This document shows positions 37,401 through 43,738 of a DNA stretch of 64,000 nucleotides, one piece after another; position 1 is the stretch's first letter, and each line of letters begins with the position of its first letter. A program made the position numbers and the translations under genes. The notes under the pieces are model-generated. The model did not search any database. It saw nothing but the letters and a program-made list of their open reading frames with translations, and was not told where the DNA came from. Origin of the DNA: Hofstenia miamia (Eukaryota; Xenacoelomorpha; Acoela); assembly GCA_004352715.1 (NCBI GenBank), contig SCFE01000007.1, positions 234,237 to 298,236 on the forward strand, written 5' to 3'.

Positions 37401-38844
37401 ATTTTATCCGAATTTTGGATTTTAGACTGTGCATATAAAATTTAAGTTCCTCAAATTTTCTTGAAGGTGTTTTCATAGTTTATGTCAAGTGAACTCGCAG
37501 ATTCATCAATGCTAACATAGCATAACAAAACCAATAAGTGAATACTCGCTAACTTTTCTCATCTCATCACATTTGAATGAATTTGTAAATATGATTTTTA
37601 ATGCATTCCAAAAACTAAGCACGTTTCCTAAAAAATCTTTTTTCAATTGCACTTTGATGTTTGATCCAGACTTGTCAACGAGGCGTAATTTCTAAGCTCG
37701 GCTCGCTTAGATTTTGAGTAAGTTCGGCTTGACTCGGCTCGCCACATAAAATCGTTGAATGAGGGTCGTTTCAGCTCGATATTTTTTTTAAAATATTGTG
37801 CTCTCAGAATTTTTTCAATTGCTTTTCCTATTATTAAATAAACATTTCTAAAGTAAGATTAAAAGTAAGGAATATTGAATGAAAAAATAAGAAAAATCTG
37901 CATAATCAAATTAATAAGCAGCACTATAAATTTGGTTTGCTTAAAAATGGCTCGTTTTGTGCTCGTTGTATATCCAATACTCTGCTCAAGCTCGGCTCGG
38001 CTCGGCTNNNNNNNNNNNNNNNNNNNNNNNNNNNNNNNNNNNNNNNNNNNNNNNNNNNNNNNNNNCTGCTCGTTTTGGGCTCGTTGTATATCCAGTACTC
38101 TGCTCAAGCTCGGCTCGGCTCGGCTCGTTAGAAGCTCGGCTCGTTGACAATTATAGTTTGATCCCAATTTGTCAAAATCAAAACGTTGATTCAATATATA
38201 ATTAAAACTGGTGTAACTCATAATTTTACATACAACATCAAGTGTGCAAAATTTACAAATATCTAACGGTATTTCTACATTGTGCAATTGTTGAAAATTA
38301 TGAAAAATTCTGAATCATTTGTGAAGAATCACTTTCAATAAATTATATTGATGTTTGAAATTATATTTTATACATATACAGTAGTGTATTCAAAGCTTAA
38401 AATTAATCAAATTTTTTTAATGAGTGGCCCAAATAACAAGTAGAATCCATATCGTGAAAAGTTATCAAATATATTTGATTTCATTCAACCACAATTGCAT
38501 TTGCTAATGTGAAATGAGGAAGTTGACTTTTTTTCTACCATGAGGTATAAAAACGAATGGAAAATACTATTCCATTTTACACAAACTTTACAAAAGTTGA
38601 GTTGTTAAAAATATGACTTATTAATAGGATTCAATCAAAATAGTATGGCTCATATTTTTAGTTCTTTAAATCTTGTCCTCTGTTGTAGACCTTTGCTGGT
38701 TTGATAAATAATTTGATTCGGCTTCTATAAATAGATATAGTTAATTGCAAGCACTTAATAAACAAATGAAAAGTTTTAATTTAGCAACAAATCGCTCAAA
38801 GTGTGAACTTCCTCAAGATGATATCTATAGCGAGATACCAAAGG
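16455..38844 (+). CDS. Multi-Ig transmembrane receptor with modular tyrosine tail (gene span, spliced)
   Basis: Sixteen exons with AG/GT borders join in one frame and give about 1,015 codons. They comprise an N-terminal Ig-V-like domain (153 codons), a second Ig domain (105), seven further Ig or Ig-like domains (82-88 each), a transmembrane exon (38) and six tail exons (15-22). All internal borders are phase 1. Most Ig exons open with Y-G-P or F-G-P and end in V-Y or an equivalent, a linker style known from CEACAM and SIGLEC receptors. The protein should be a single-pass type I surface receptor that binds a ligand outside and recruits SH2-domain proteins inside. The signal-peptide exon was not found upstream of 16455, and the final exon is uncertain (see 46025-46122). 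The vertebrate comparison is architectural only. Invertebrate allorecognition or adhesion receptors are equally likely relatives. Confidence 0.8.
16914..19090 (+). other. Receptor intron between domains 1 and 2
   Basis: AT-rich with no recognised gene. It ends in an (ATT)n tract (about 19030-19087) that runs directly into the acceptor of the next exon. The minus-strand open frame at 17937-18155 has no recognisable domain. Confidence 0.6.
19091..19405 (+). CDS. Receptor exon: second Ig domain
   Basis: The acceptor is ATTATTTAG and the donor is GTGT/GTATGT. The length is 315 nt, phase 1 to phase 1. It shows the Ig core in order: YIYCNF with the first Cys, SYMWFLN with the core Trp, and SGKYKCNV with the second Cys and its Y-x-C. 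It ends in a KVTVV strand. The separation of the cysteines fits a V- or I-type domain. The polypyrimidine tract of its acceptor is replaced by the ATT microsatellite just upstream. Confidence 0.8.
19406..20198 (+). other. Receptor intron, left part
   Basis: No gene was seen. It holds an AT microsatellite near 20070-20098. Confidence 0.5.
20199..21948. mobile_element. Large non-autonomous hAT-type element
   Basis: An exact 8-bp duplication TTAGTCAC flanks the element (20191-20198 and 21949-21956). The left end AGAGGCCCACCGAG pairs with the inverse of the right end, CCAGGGGCCCAGC. Near both ends are inverted CAGCAATTTGG/GCTGCCCC-type words and G-rich GAGGGGGTG/CGGGGGTGC words. In 1.75 kb I recognise no hAT transposase. 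The open frames at 20660-20881 and 20911-21108 are short and have no domain. It lies in the intron between Ig2 and Ig3 of the receptor gene. Confidence 0.7.
21957..23730. other. Intron sequence with an imperfect tandem repeat
   Basis: At 22440-22490 the words GGTAATTCGGAAC and GGTTAATTCGGAACG occur in tandem, like the end of a transposon. From 22814 an imperfect repeat of about 195-198 bp starts with TTCGACTATATCAACTGAC and recurs at 23012. A more degenerate copy begins near 23206. No coding sequence was found. Confidence 0.5.
23731..25650. repeat. 1.9-kb duplicated segment, copy A
   Basis: From ATGCTTTTTAGTAAGTTC (23731) to GAACAACTATCCAAGCCTGTAAA (25650) this segment matches 26257-28171 at an offset of about 2.52 kb. 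Only scattered substitutions and small indels separate the copies, so the duplication is recent. The unit contains a truncated Tc1-like element and a GC-rich CCGGC patch. It lies inside the receptor intron between Ig2 and Ig3. Confidence 0.9.
24043..24586 (+). mobile_element. Truncated Tc1-like element, copy A
   Basis: Terminal inverted repeats TATAGCTCAAGTAAAAAAAG (left) and the inverse of CTTTTTTTTACTTCAGCTATA (right) bound 544 bp. The interior keeps only the C-terminal third of a transposase: EQDGATPHTSKSTKEF with the second catalytic Asp, WLPNSPDLVPIENVWQILK with the catalytic Glu motif, a stop and +1 shift at a run of A, then NPTNRKELKSYILELQHQ to CKLLK. The first catalytic Asp and the HTH are absent, so the element is non-autonomous. 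Confidence 0.85.
25651..26256. other. Spacer between the duplicated copies
   Basis: About 600 nt that are not part of the 1.9-kb unit, with a 7-N gap at 26192-26198. Its right end (26200-26253) nearly repeats 29103-29156, close upstream of the Ig3 exon. No gene was seen. Confidence 0.7.
26257..28171. repeat. 1.9-kb duplicated segment, copy B
   Basis: This is the second copy of the unit at 23731-25650. It differs by scattered changes. One visible indel is an 8-nt deletion in the CCGGCGACCGGCTGGCC patch, which reads CCGGCTGGCC near 27875. It carries its own copy of the truncated Tc1-like element. Confidence 0.9.
26572..27114 (+). mobile_element. Truncated Tc1-like element, copy B
   Basis: Same element as at 24043-24586, carried by the duplication rather than by a fresh insertion, since the flanks are shared. 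The left repeat reads TATAGCTCAGTAAAAAGGGT and has diverged more than copy A. The C-terminal transposase fragment differs at few positions, for example SYIIEL in place of SYILEL. Confidence 0.85.
28172..29286 (+). other. Receptor intron, right part
   Basis: No gene was seen. Overlapping open frames on both strands at 28667-28935 show no domain. The 54-nt segment 29103-29156 is repeated at 26200-26253. Confidence 0.5.
29287..29541 (+). CDS. Receptor exon: third Ig domain
   Basis: The acceptor is ATTTAG. The exon opens with GPEELSMPEF and is 255 nt, phase 1 to phase 1. Core residues are LDINC (first Cys), SIKWAH (Trp) and VKQCRATN (second Cys). To keep the frame, the donor must be the unusual GTTGTTT at 29542. 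The better-looking GTAAAT eight bases upstream (29534) would end the exon in phase 0 and shift the next exon. Confidence 0.8.
29586..29849 (+). CDS. Receptor exon: fourth Ig domain
   Basis: It follows a 44-nt intron. The length is 264 nt, phase 1 to phase 1, opening with GPDSMNFADIYYF. Core residues are TIACSVASNPEANF (first Cys), SIVWSH (Trp) and IRCHAES (second Cys), and it ends in STLVVY. It resembles the third domain closely (both have SNPEA-F), which suggests exon duplication. Confidence 0.85.
29896..30150 (+). CDS. Receptor exon: fifth Ig domain
   Basis: It follows a 46-nt intron. The length is 255 nt, phase 1 to phase 1. It opens with GPYVFMNKTISVHEG and has core residues ASIDCEV, SIIWKIS and EFQCIAYN, ending in TKLTVY. 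It has an N-glycosylation sequon (NKT) near its start. Confidence 0.85.
30191..30451 (+). CDS. Receptor exon: sixth Ig domain
   Basis: It follows a 40-nt intron with acceptor TCTTTTAG. The length is 261 nt, phase 1 to phase 1. Core residues are CEIECVV (first Cys), MQIKWSADR (Trp) and DVTCVAEN (second Cys), and it ends in QIIVH. It has a run of Glu just before the first core strand and an NIT sequon. Confidence 0.85.
30858..31206. mobile_element. hAT-type MITE with CGGCT repeats
   Basis: An exact 8-bp duplication ACATACAT flanks it (30850-30857 and 31207-31214). The terminal inverted repeats are CAGACTTGTCAA and TTGACAAGTCTG. Both subterminal regions carry CTCGGCTCGG words. The element is 349 bp and sits in the receptor intron between Ig6 and Ig7. 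A second copy lies at 37667-38155 in a tail intron of the same gene. No protein is encoded. The - strand open frame across it is an artefact. Confidence 0.9.
31343..31600 (+). CDS. Receptor exon: seventh Ig domain
   Basis: The acceptor is CATGTTAG, followed by GPEISMQNFIEIHEGED. The length is 258 nt, phase 1 to phase 1. Core residues are MEIECNVESFPPA, RITWKVEQ and IYRCSALN, and it ends in IVNVF. A 68-codon frame overlapping it (31343-31549) is a shadow. Confidence 0.85.
31641..31904 (+). CDS. Receptor exon: eighth Ig domain
   Basis: It follows a 40-nt intron. The length is 264 nt, phase 1 to phase 1. It opens with APEITMNVSEVNLVEDD and has core cysteines in SVECKVLSSNPP and KIECIGRN. The usual core Trp is replaced in a LTFQLQ strand, so this domain has lost a conserved core residue. 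It has NVS, NRS and NLS sequons and ends in NLSVY. Confidence 0.8.
31946..32191 (+). CDS. Receptor exon: ninth, degenerate Ig-like domain
   Basis: It follows a 41-nt intron. The length is 246 nt, phase 1 to phase 1. It has one Cys (PALCNITL) and a core Trp (SILWTK). At the place of the second Cys it reads YYEYILEISNEF, so the canonical disulfide is missing. It is the domain next to the membrane. The donor is GC/GTAAGA after GIEL. Confidence 0.75.
32192..34006 (+). other. Receptor intron before the membrane exon
   Basis: It contains a LINE reverse-transcriptase fragment in reverse orientation (about 33206-33560). The rest has no recognised content. Confidence 0.6.
33206..33560 (-). mobile_element. 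LINE reverse-transcriptase fragment
   Basis: The - strand frame reads FEKLPGSFLVRYSTYIEKH, then STLWKISMIAPIPAR, then FENFKPVLYFGILKAI. The order (P-x-FL helix, WK-x-x-x-I-PI-P strand, F-x-PV-L...K motif) is that of fingers motifs of CR1/jockey-type non-LTR reverse transcriptases. The YADD region is absent. It lies antisense in an intron of the receptor gene. Confidence 0.5.
34007..34120 (+). CDS. Receptor exon: transmembrane segment
   Basis: The acceptor is CACTTAG, the length is 114 nt, phase 1 to phase 1, and the donor is TACG/GTAACT. The protein reads KGENASSLKR, then a hydrophobic segment IAIGGSFFIIAGIIVIFLA (continuing IGVL), then the basic stop-transfer pair RR and FYG. The orientation is outside to inside, as for a type I protein. 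The segment is rich in Gly and Ile and has no charged residue, so it would not by itself pair with a charged adaptor. Confidence 0.85.
34167..34229 (+). CDS. Receptor tail exon 1 (NPYNTS)
   Basis: The length is 63 nt, phase 1 to phase 1, following a 46-nt intron. It encodes ANNNGENDSKTDLVDNPYNT with one tyrosine in NPY, a motif type known to bind PTB domains. A second in-frame acceptor (TTTTTAG) ends at 34157 and would add three residues. Confidence 0.75.
34332..34413. other. Assembly gap (82 N) in an AT microsatellite
   Basis: The gap is flanked on both sides by ACTTCTATATAT-type and TTCTATATAT-type sequence, typical of a collapsed repeat. The open frame across it is an artefact. Confidence 0.99.
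34795..34854 (+). CDS. Receptor tail exon 2 (HIYTIP)
   Basis: The length is 60 nt, phase 1 to phase 1, with acceptor TTATTTAG and donor AAAG/GTGAGT. It encodes DYISKIATQNCDHIYTIPTK with two tyrosines. The CDHIYTIP motif resembles the later DDHIYTDV motif of tail exon 4. Confidence 0.75.
34904..34948 (+). CDS. Receptor tail exon 3 (ELYNNH)
   Basis: At 45 nt it is the shortest exon, phase 1 to phase 1, after a 49-nt intron. It encodes ANVIVENELYNNHFN with one tyrosine preceded by acidic residues. Confidence 0.7.
35178..35243 (+). CDS. Receptor tail exon 4 (HIYTDV)
   Basis: The length is 66 nt, phase 1 to phase 1, with acceptor ATTTCAG and donor AAAC/GTATGT. It encodes DLGDNSTSKQAFDDHIYTDV and then GK. 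The tyrosine has Asp at -3 and Val at +3, the half-site pattern D/E-x-x-Y-x-x-I/L/V used by ITAM-type signalling tails. Confidence 0.75.
35759..35818 (+). CDS. Receptor tail exon 5 (HVYEEF)
   Basis: The length is 60 nt, phase 1 to phase 1. It encodes QVSLQEYQSADNHVYEEFDA with two tyrosines. DNHVYEEF aligns with DDHIYTDV of tail exon 4, which points to duplication of a tail exon. The intron that follows is about 3 kb and holds a mariner remnant and a hAT MITE. Confidence 0.75.
36620..37120 (+). mobile_element. Mariner-like transposase remnant
   Basis: The + strand holds LLYDNAS (the D-N-A motif with a catalytic Asp), then SFFLFHYLKSYLKSKQFD, which matches the F-L-F-x-x-LK-x-x-L-x-x-x-x-F segment after the third catalytic Asp of mariner, then a decayed C-terminus to about 37100. 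Upstream, IRKFKMVQAIVENEIKIV resembles a mariner C-terminus from a second piece. Stops and frame changes are frequent. It lies within the receptor intron after tail exon 5. Confidence 0.6.
37667..38155. mobile_element. hAT-type MITE, second copy of the CGGCT family
   Basis: An exact 8-bp duplication GTTTGATC flanks it (37659-37666 and 38156-38163). It starts CAGACTTGTCAACGAG like the copy at 30858. The right terminus is degraded (TTGACAATTATA in place of TTGACAAGTCTG). A gap (38008-38065) lies in the CGGCT tract, with TGCTCAAGCTCGG words on both sides, so the element contains an internal duplication or a mis-assembly. Proteins predicted across it are artefacts. Confidence 0.85.
38008..38065. 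other. Assembly gap (58 N)
   Basis: The gap lies inside the CGGCT-repeat MITE and is flanked by near-identical sequence on both sides. Confidence 0.99.
38785..38844 (+). CDS. Receptor tail exon 6 (DIYSEI)
   Basis: The length is 60 nt, phase 1 to phase 1, with acceptor AATTTAG and donor AAGG/GTAAGC. It encodes PTNRSKCELPQDDIYSEIPK. The tyrosine has Asp at -3 and Ile at +3, a strong generic SH2-type site. It joins tail exon 5 in frame across the 3-kb intron. The transcript must continue, since the exon ends at a donor without a stop. Confidence 0.7.
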
Positions 38845-39179
38845 GTAAGCTGATTTTATGAATCAAATTACGATACTGTTACTTGATGATTGTCTTGTAT
38901 TGGTAGTTTAAAATATATTGACAAAATCTTTGTCAAATGACAACTTGTGATATATATATATATATATATATATNNNNNNNNNNNNNNNNNNNNNNNNNNN
39001 NNNNNNNNNNNNNNNNNNNNNNNNNNNNNNNNNNNNNNNNNNNNNNNNNNNNNNNNNNNNNNNNNNNNNNNNNNNNNNNNNNNNNNNNNNNNNNNNNNNN
39101 NNNNNNNNNNNNNNNNNNNNNNNNNNNNNNNNNNNNNNNNNNNNNNNNNNNNNNNNNNNNNNNNNNNNNNNNNNNNCTT

Positions 39180-39216
<37 letters not shown>

Positions 39217-40768
39217 TATATATATATAAATATTAGAGTAGTCAAAAAATGAAGGGTTTATATTTTGCTTTATTCACTTGCTGACTGAATACATCAATTT
39301 TTATTGATCTTAATTACTACTTAGGAATCTCACAACTGCGATATATAAAATAGTAATTTGGATACATTAAATTTCTTGAAATATGATACAAATCATTTGA
39401 CATTTAATTAAATAAAGGTTGGATAGCTTACTAAGTGCAAGACGCTAATTGATGGCTGGTCCTGATTGAGCGGCAATCTGCTCTTTTGGTTCATGCACCA
39501 ACTAGACAGGGGGAATGAGAAACAGCAGTTCTTTAGCTGATTCGTGTTTTTTAAACACAAATTCTGTATAAACATGCAGTTTTCATTGTACATTAAGCAA
39601 ATATAGTCTCTGATGTATAGTGAAAGAATACTACATAGGACAATTACAAATTTTTAAGAAAATGAGGCACAATTTTTATAATAAAAATTTAAAAATACTA
39701 CCAAAAATGGGAGCATCAAGTCATCTGGCCAACGTTGTTGCAGTGAAATAGTTGAACTATGCTAAACATATTTGCAGAGAGCATTTTCGAATTTCATATT
39801 GTTTTTCTTGATTACCGGCCACAACAATCCCAATTATTTTTATACCTCTGGACCTGGAGGCTTTAATCATACTAGATCGATAGCCAGAGCTATCCACTTT
39901 TTAAAGATTCTCATATTCTTTGATCAGTTAATGCAACTTTGCCCTTCAATCAAAAAACCTAGTTCAATGGAAAAATCTATAAAAAATTGACACAATTTTG
40001 CCTCTTTGTTGTTCTTTTCTACATTCATTCTTAGCAATCTACTAGTAGAGAATCAGTTGCAGCTTGTAAGGATCTAAATTTTTGAAAACATTCAACCTTC
40101 ACAAAAATTAAGTCACTAAGAATGCAGAACAAAGCTTTAACTCCTTATCTTTACTTAGGTATATATATATATATATAAATTAATGTATGTTGTCGCGATT
40201 CGTATACTTCTCTCTTTTCTTAGGTCATCCGTCGTTGCATTCCTTACTAGTTTCTCTTTCTTGGATTGACCGAACGCGGCCAAATCCTTCTCGATCTCCT
40301 AAATAATTGCTTTTTTACCTAAATTGGAATAGGTTTAATCGTTAAAAAATATTAATTATAAAAAAATTCCAAATTTAATACAAATCACTTTGAAGATGGA
40401 GGCGTATGATCTAATCAAAATGTCATGCCAATGTTATATTGCTGTTCTGCAGATCTATTCGAATATTTGGCACTTACATTTGTTGTGTACAGTAGCCCTT
40501 TGCGGGCCAGGCCCAGTACAAATAGCTTAACCGGTTTTTAACCTATTTTAACTGGATGCCTAAATTTTAAATCAAATGAAAAATATAATCTACATGTATT
40601 CCTATTTTAACATGATTAACCGGTTCCAGCATTATAACATTTTTAAACTGAACTAATTGTGCATTAGCTTAGGCCTACAGTATTCTGCAAACAATGGAAA
40701 GTGCTTCTGTGCATTTTGAATTATATTAACAACGTATTTATTTTTTAAAAGGATATATATATATATAC

Positions 40769-40822
<54 letters not shown>

Positions 40823-43364
40823 CTAAATAAAGCTTTCTACATCAATATTTTACAAAACCTATTTCTATTATTTTGCAAATAAAACTGTCAAAAGGCAATT
40901 TGGTTATTTTAGAAATGAAAGTACAAGGAGTCATGTGCATCTCGTGCAGTTAACTGGTTAATGTTGCAAATGTTTATTAGTTGTCTTTTAGAGAAAGAAC
41001 TCAATTGCCCATTTTGATGACAACTATGTTTAAATAAAAATGTAAGACTCCATTTATTAATGAATTCTGTATTAAGTTTTCAAATGTACGCTCACTAAGG
41101 AGATGGAATCGTGTCGATTTTTGCCCTCTTGATGCAATCAAGCATTGGCCCGTAGTAATCAGATTAATGTAATCTAATTATTTTTAGAATTTTTACCTAT
41201 ACCTTTTGCAATTAATAAAATATAAACGCATTTCCTGTATTATAGCCTACCAACAAAATAACTGAAATCCTATTCGTAGGTTATGGTAAAGTTTGGGCAA
41301 CTCCGAAATCGCAAAACTTGCCTTCCAAATTTAAATTAATGTCAAAATTATAGTTTCGTACCGAATAAGTTAATTGCTCATCTTTATCCGATTCCAGCTT
41401 TGGTTTACAAATGTTCTTAAGATTGTTAAATATTTGAATTATTCAAACTGTGAATTCTACTAAATTTATGATATTATGCACCTAAACTATAACTAGAGGA
41501 CTTATATTTATACCATGGCTTTGAAAAATTTTCTATTTCAATTCTATTCAAATAGTCATTCACATTACATTAGGCGCCTTTTACAAAAGAAAAATTCTAT
41601 TAAAAATGTTATTTTTCATTGCTTAAGTTATTTGTTAACACAATAATTTATTACTATTTATTATTTTCATGTTTAGTCTTTTAGTTTCTCATTGTACATT
41701 GTTAACAAAGCCGGTATTGGCCTAGTCAACCGAAAAATATAAATGGACAGAATTGGTTTCAACTAACATTTCTAGGTTGTTGTAAAATTGTGCAAATTGT
41801 GGAGAAAGCTTAATATACTGATCAATTCTAAATGATATTCTGCACCATTTTCTAAGGCAATATTCAATTGCATATATCTCGGACAAAAAAGTTTCAATGG
41901 TCTCTCACTATTTCTATATTTACTAGAGCGTGTTGATAAGAGATGTTATTAGATTTAAACCAAGGGTGTTTAAAAATTTTGATTTGAGTAGAAACTTCTC
42001 AAAATCCTCTTATTGTGTTGAAAAACTTATGTAGTCCTTGGTAAATTCATTAACAAAATTTCGAATTTTGTCAAATTTTGAAGATTTTCTTGATATTTTC
42101 AGGAATACTATGTTTAATATTAGTTATGATTCTATATTACAATTTCATTTTTCTTACTGATATGTTTTGAGACCATGTTGCTCTAAGAATATTGTCATGA
42201 AGTTTAGGAAAAAAGGTAATGTGGGATAAAAAGTTTGAAAAAATTCAAAAAATAAAATTTTCAACCAGATATTTTTGCTAACGTCAGCCTTTTTGCAAAA
42301 AAACATTAGTAAAATACGAAGAGGCGTCATATCAAAATGGTTATTATTTTTCTCAACTTTTTCTCTATTCAAGGCACAAATTACAAGGTCTAGTAATAAC
42401 TTAAGTCATATTAATTTGTAGTTATTAATGCTGATGTCAACATTTTTCGTTTTTTTTCTAGTCATTTTTATATTTCTATAGTAATATAGCAGTCAATCAC
42501 CGTTGACAACATTGTCATAATTCCTCGAAAAAAACCCCAAAATTTTCACAGAATGTGTAAAACTAAATTTAATGAGGTGAAAAGTTCAGCCAACTTTTCA
42601 AATTTGATCTAAAAAAATTATTAAAATTTCACCTGGGTGGAAAATTTACCCCTTTCCCCTTGTGAAGAATAGGGTTAAGCAATTGGATTGTGTTTCTACA
42701 AACATTAATTCTGACTCTTCAAAATAAACTTGGTCGTAAATTAATCTGGTTAGTTAGTGCAATCCATACTAATGAATTACCGTATATTATCATGTACCAT
42801 GAGACTTTTTAAGATCTTTGTTTGCAGGCCATTTAGGTGGTGACATTCTACGCAAAATATAGCAACGAAATTTGAGAGATAATATATTCAGATCCAATAG
42901 TCTAAAATTCAATATGTATTTAAAATAATCATTATTTTGATTAAAAAAACATGCTATATTTACCTGATTTAACTAATAATACTTATAATAGCTTATTTAC
43001 ACAATATTACTGTTTTATTTAACATATGCTGTACAAGTAGACAGTATTGTAGAATAAATAGAGTTGTGGCAGTTTGGAAATCCAGCCTAAGGAAGCCTAA
43101 CATCCCTTCACAAACGGAATTTGTATGATACCAGACACATTTTATCAAATAATTTTTAATGCATGCAAATTGGGGGTCGTATGATACGTAAGATGGCTCT
43201 GTACCTCTTCGGCATTTAATAACCTCCCTTGATGAAAAAACACTGTCTAATCACAAATTGGCTGGATATTGAAATGATTCTTTTTTCTTGGATTCTGCTC
43301 TTTACAGAACTATTTAGAGTACAAGCAGTTAATTTCATCGCAGTACTAAAATACACTAAAGGCC
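38845..43364. other. Long stretch after the last firm receptor exon
   Basis: It contains AT microsatellites (about 39182-39212, 40754-40820) and a gap. One short segment (40224-40306) has a strong acceptor and a phase-compatible frame ending in TAA, discussed in the findings. Otherwise no gene or element is recognised. Confidence 0.45.
38974..39176. other. Assembly gap (203 N) in an AT microsatellite
   Basis: The words CTTGTGATATATAT appear just before and just after the gap, which suggests a duplicated or collapsed flank. Confidence 0.99.
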
Positions 43365-43372
43365 TCTTACCG

Positions 43373-43730
43373 CAGTGACGGATACAAATGAGAAATTTTT
43401 AGTGCATTTTTGATGATATAGTATTAAGCAAAGTTCACACAAAATTATGAATGTGTGCCTACTCGTCAAATTTTTTGAATATTTTGATGAAATTCAAGAA
43501 AATCAAGCATCCCAAAAGGCAAAAATCTTGCTAATATCAATGAACTTGTAAAACTACGAAAAATCATTCTGGGTTTTGAAAAGTCACAGAAATGCTTCTT
43601 ATTTTGGAGAGGGCGCATGTTGATGAGATCTGCCCATATTATTGGACGTAAAAAATTTGGTTCTCTAATTTTTTGCACCACTTTAGCAAACTATTCTCAT
43701 TTTAAGGGGGCCCCTACGTATCCGCCCCTG
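43373..43730. mobile_element. hAT-type MITE
   Basis: An exact 8-bp duplication TCTTACCG flanks it (43365-43372 and 43731-43738). The left end is CAGTGACGGATAC and the right end is GTATCCGCCCCTG, an inverted pair. It is 358 bp. The - strand open frame at 43466-43681 lies wholly inside and is not a host gene. Confidence 0.9.
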
Positions 43731-43738
43731 TCTTACCG

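Noticed and set aside
37859-38287. 142-codon - strand frame and + strand frames at 37875-38205
   Set aside because: They lie in the hAT MITE with CGGCT repeats and cross a gap.
34167-38844. Calling the tail motifs ITIMs
   Set aside because: Most lack the I/V/L/S at -2 required by the ITIM consensus. They fit acidic half-ITAM or general SH2-type sites better.
38937-39236. Long Tyr-Ile open frames at AT repeats (also 34277-34534, 49640-50150, 58291-58653)
   Set aside because: They are translations of AT microsatellites and N runs.
42829-42865. Short terminal exon after TTTGCAG
   Set aside because: Phase fits and it ends in a stop after about a dozen codons, but there is no coding character and the tract is weak.
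43466-43681. 71-codon - strand frame as a gene
   Set aside because: It lies wholly inside a MITE with exact target duplication.
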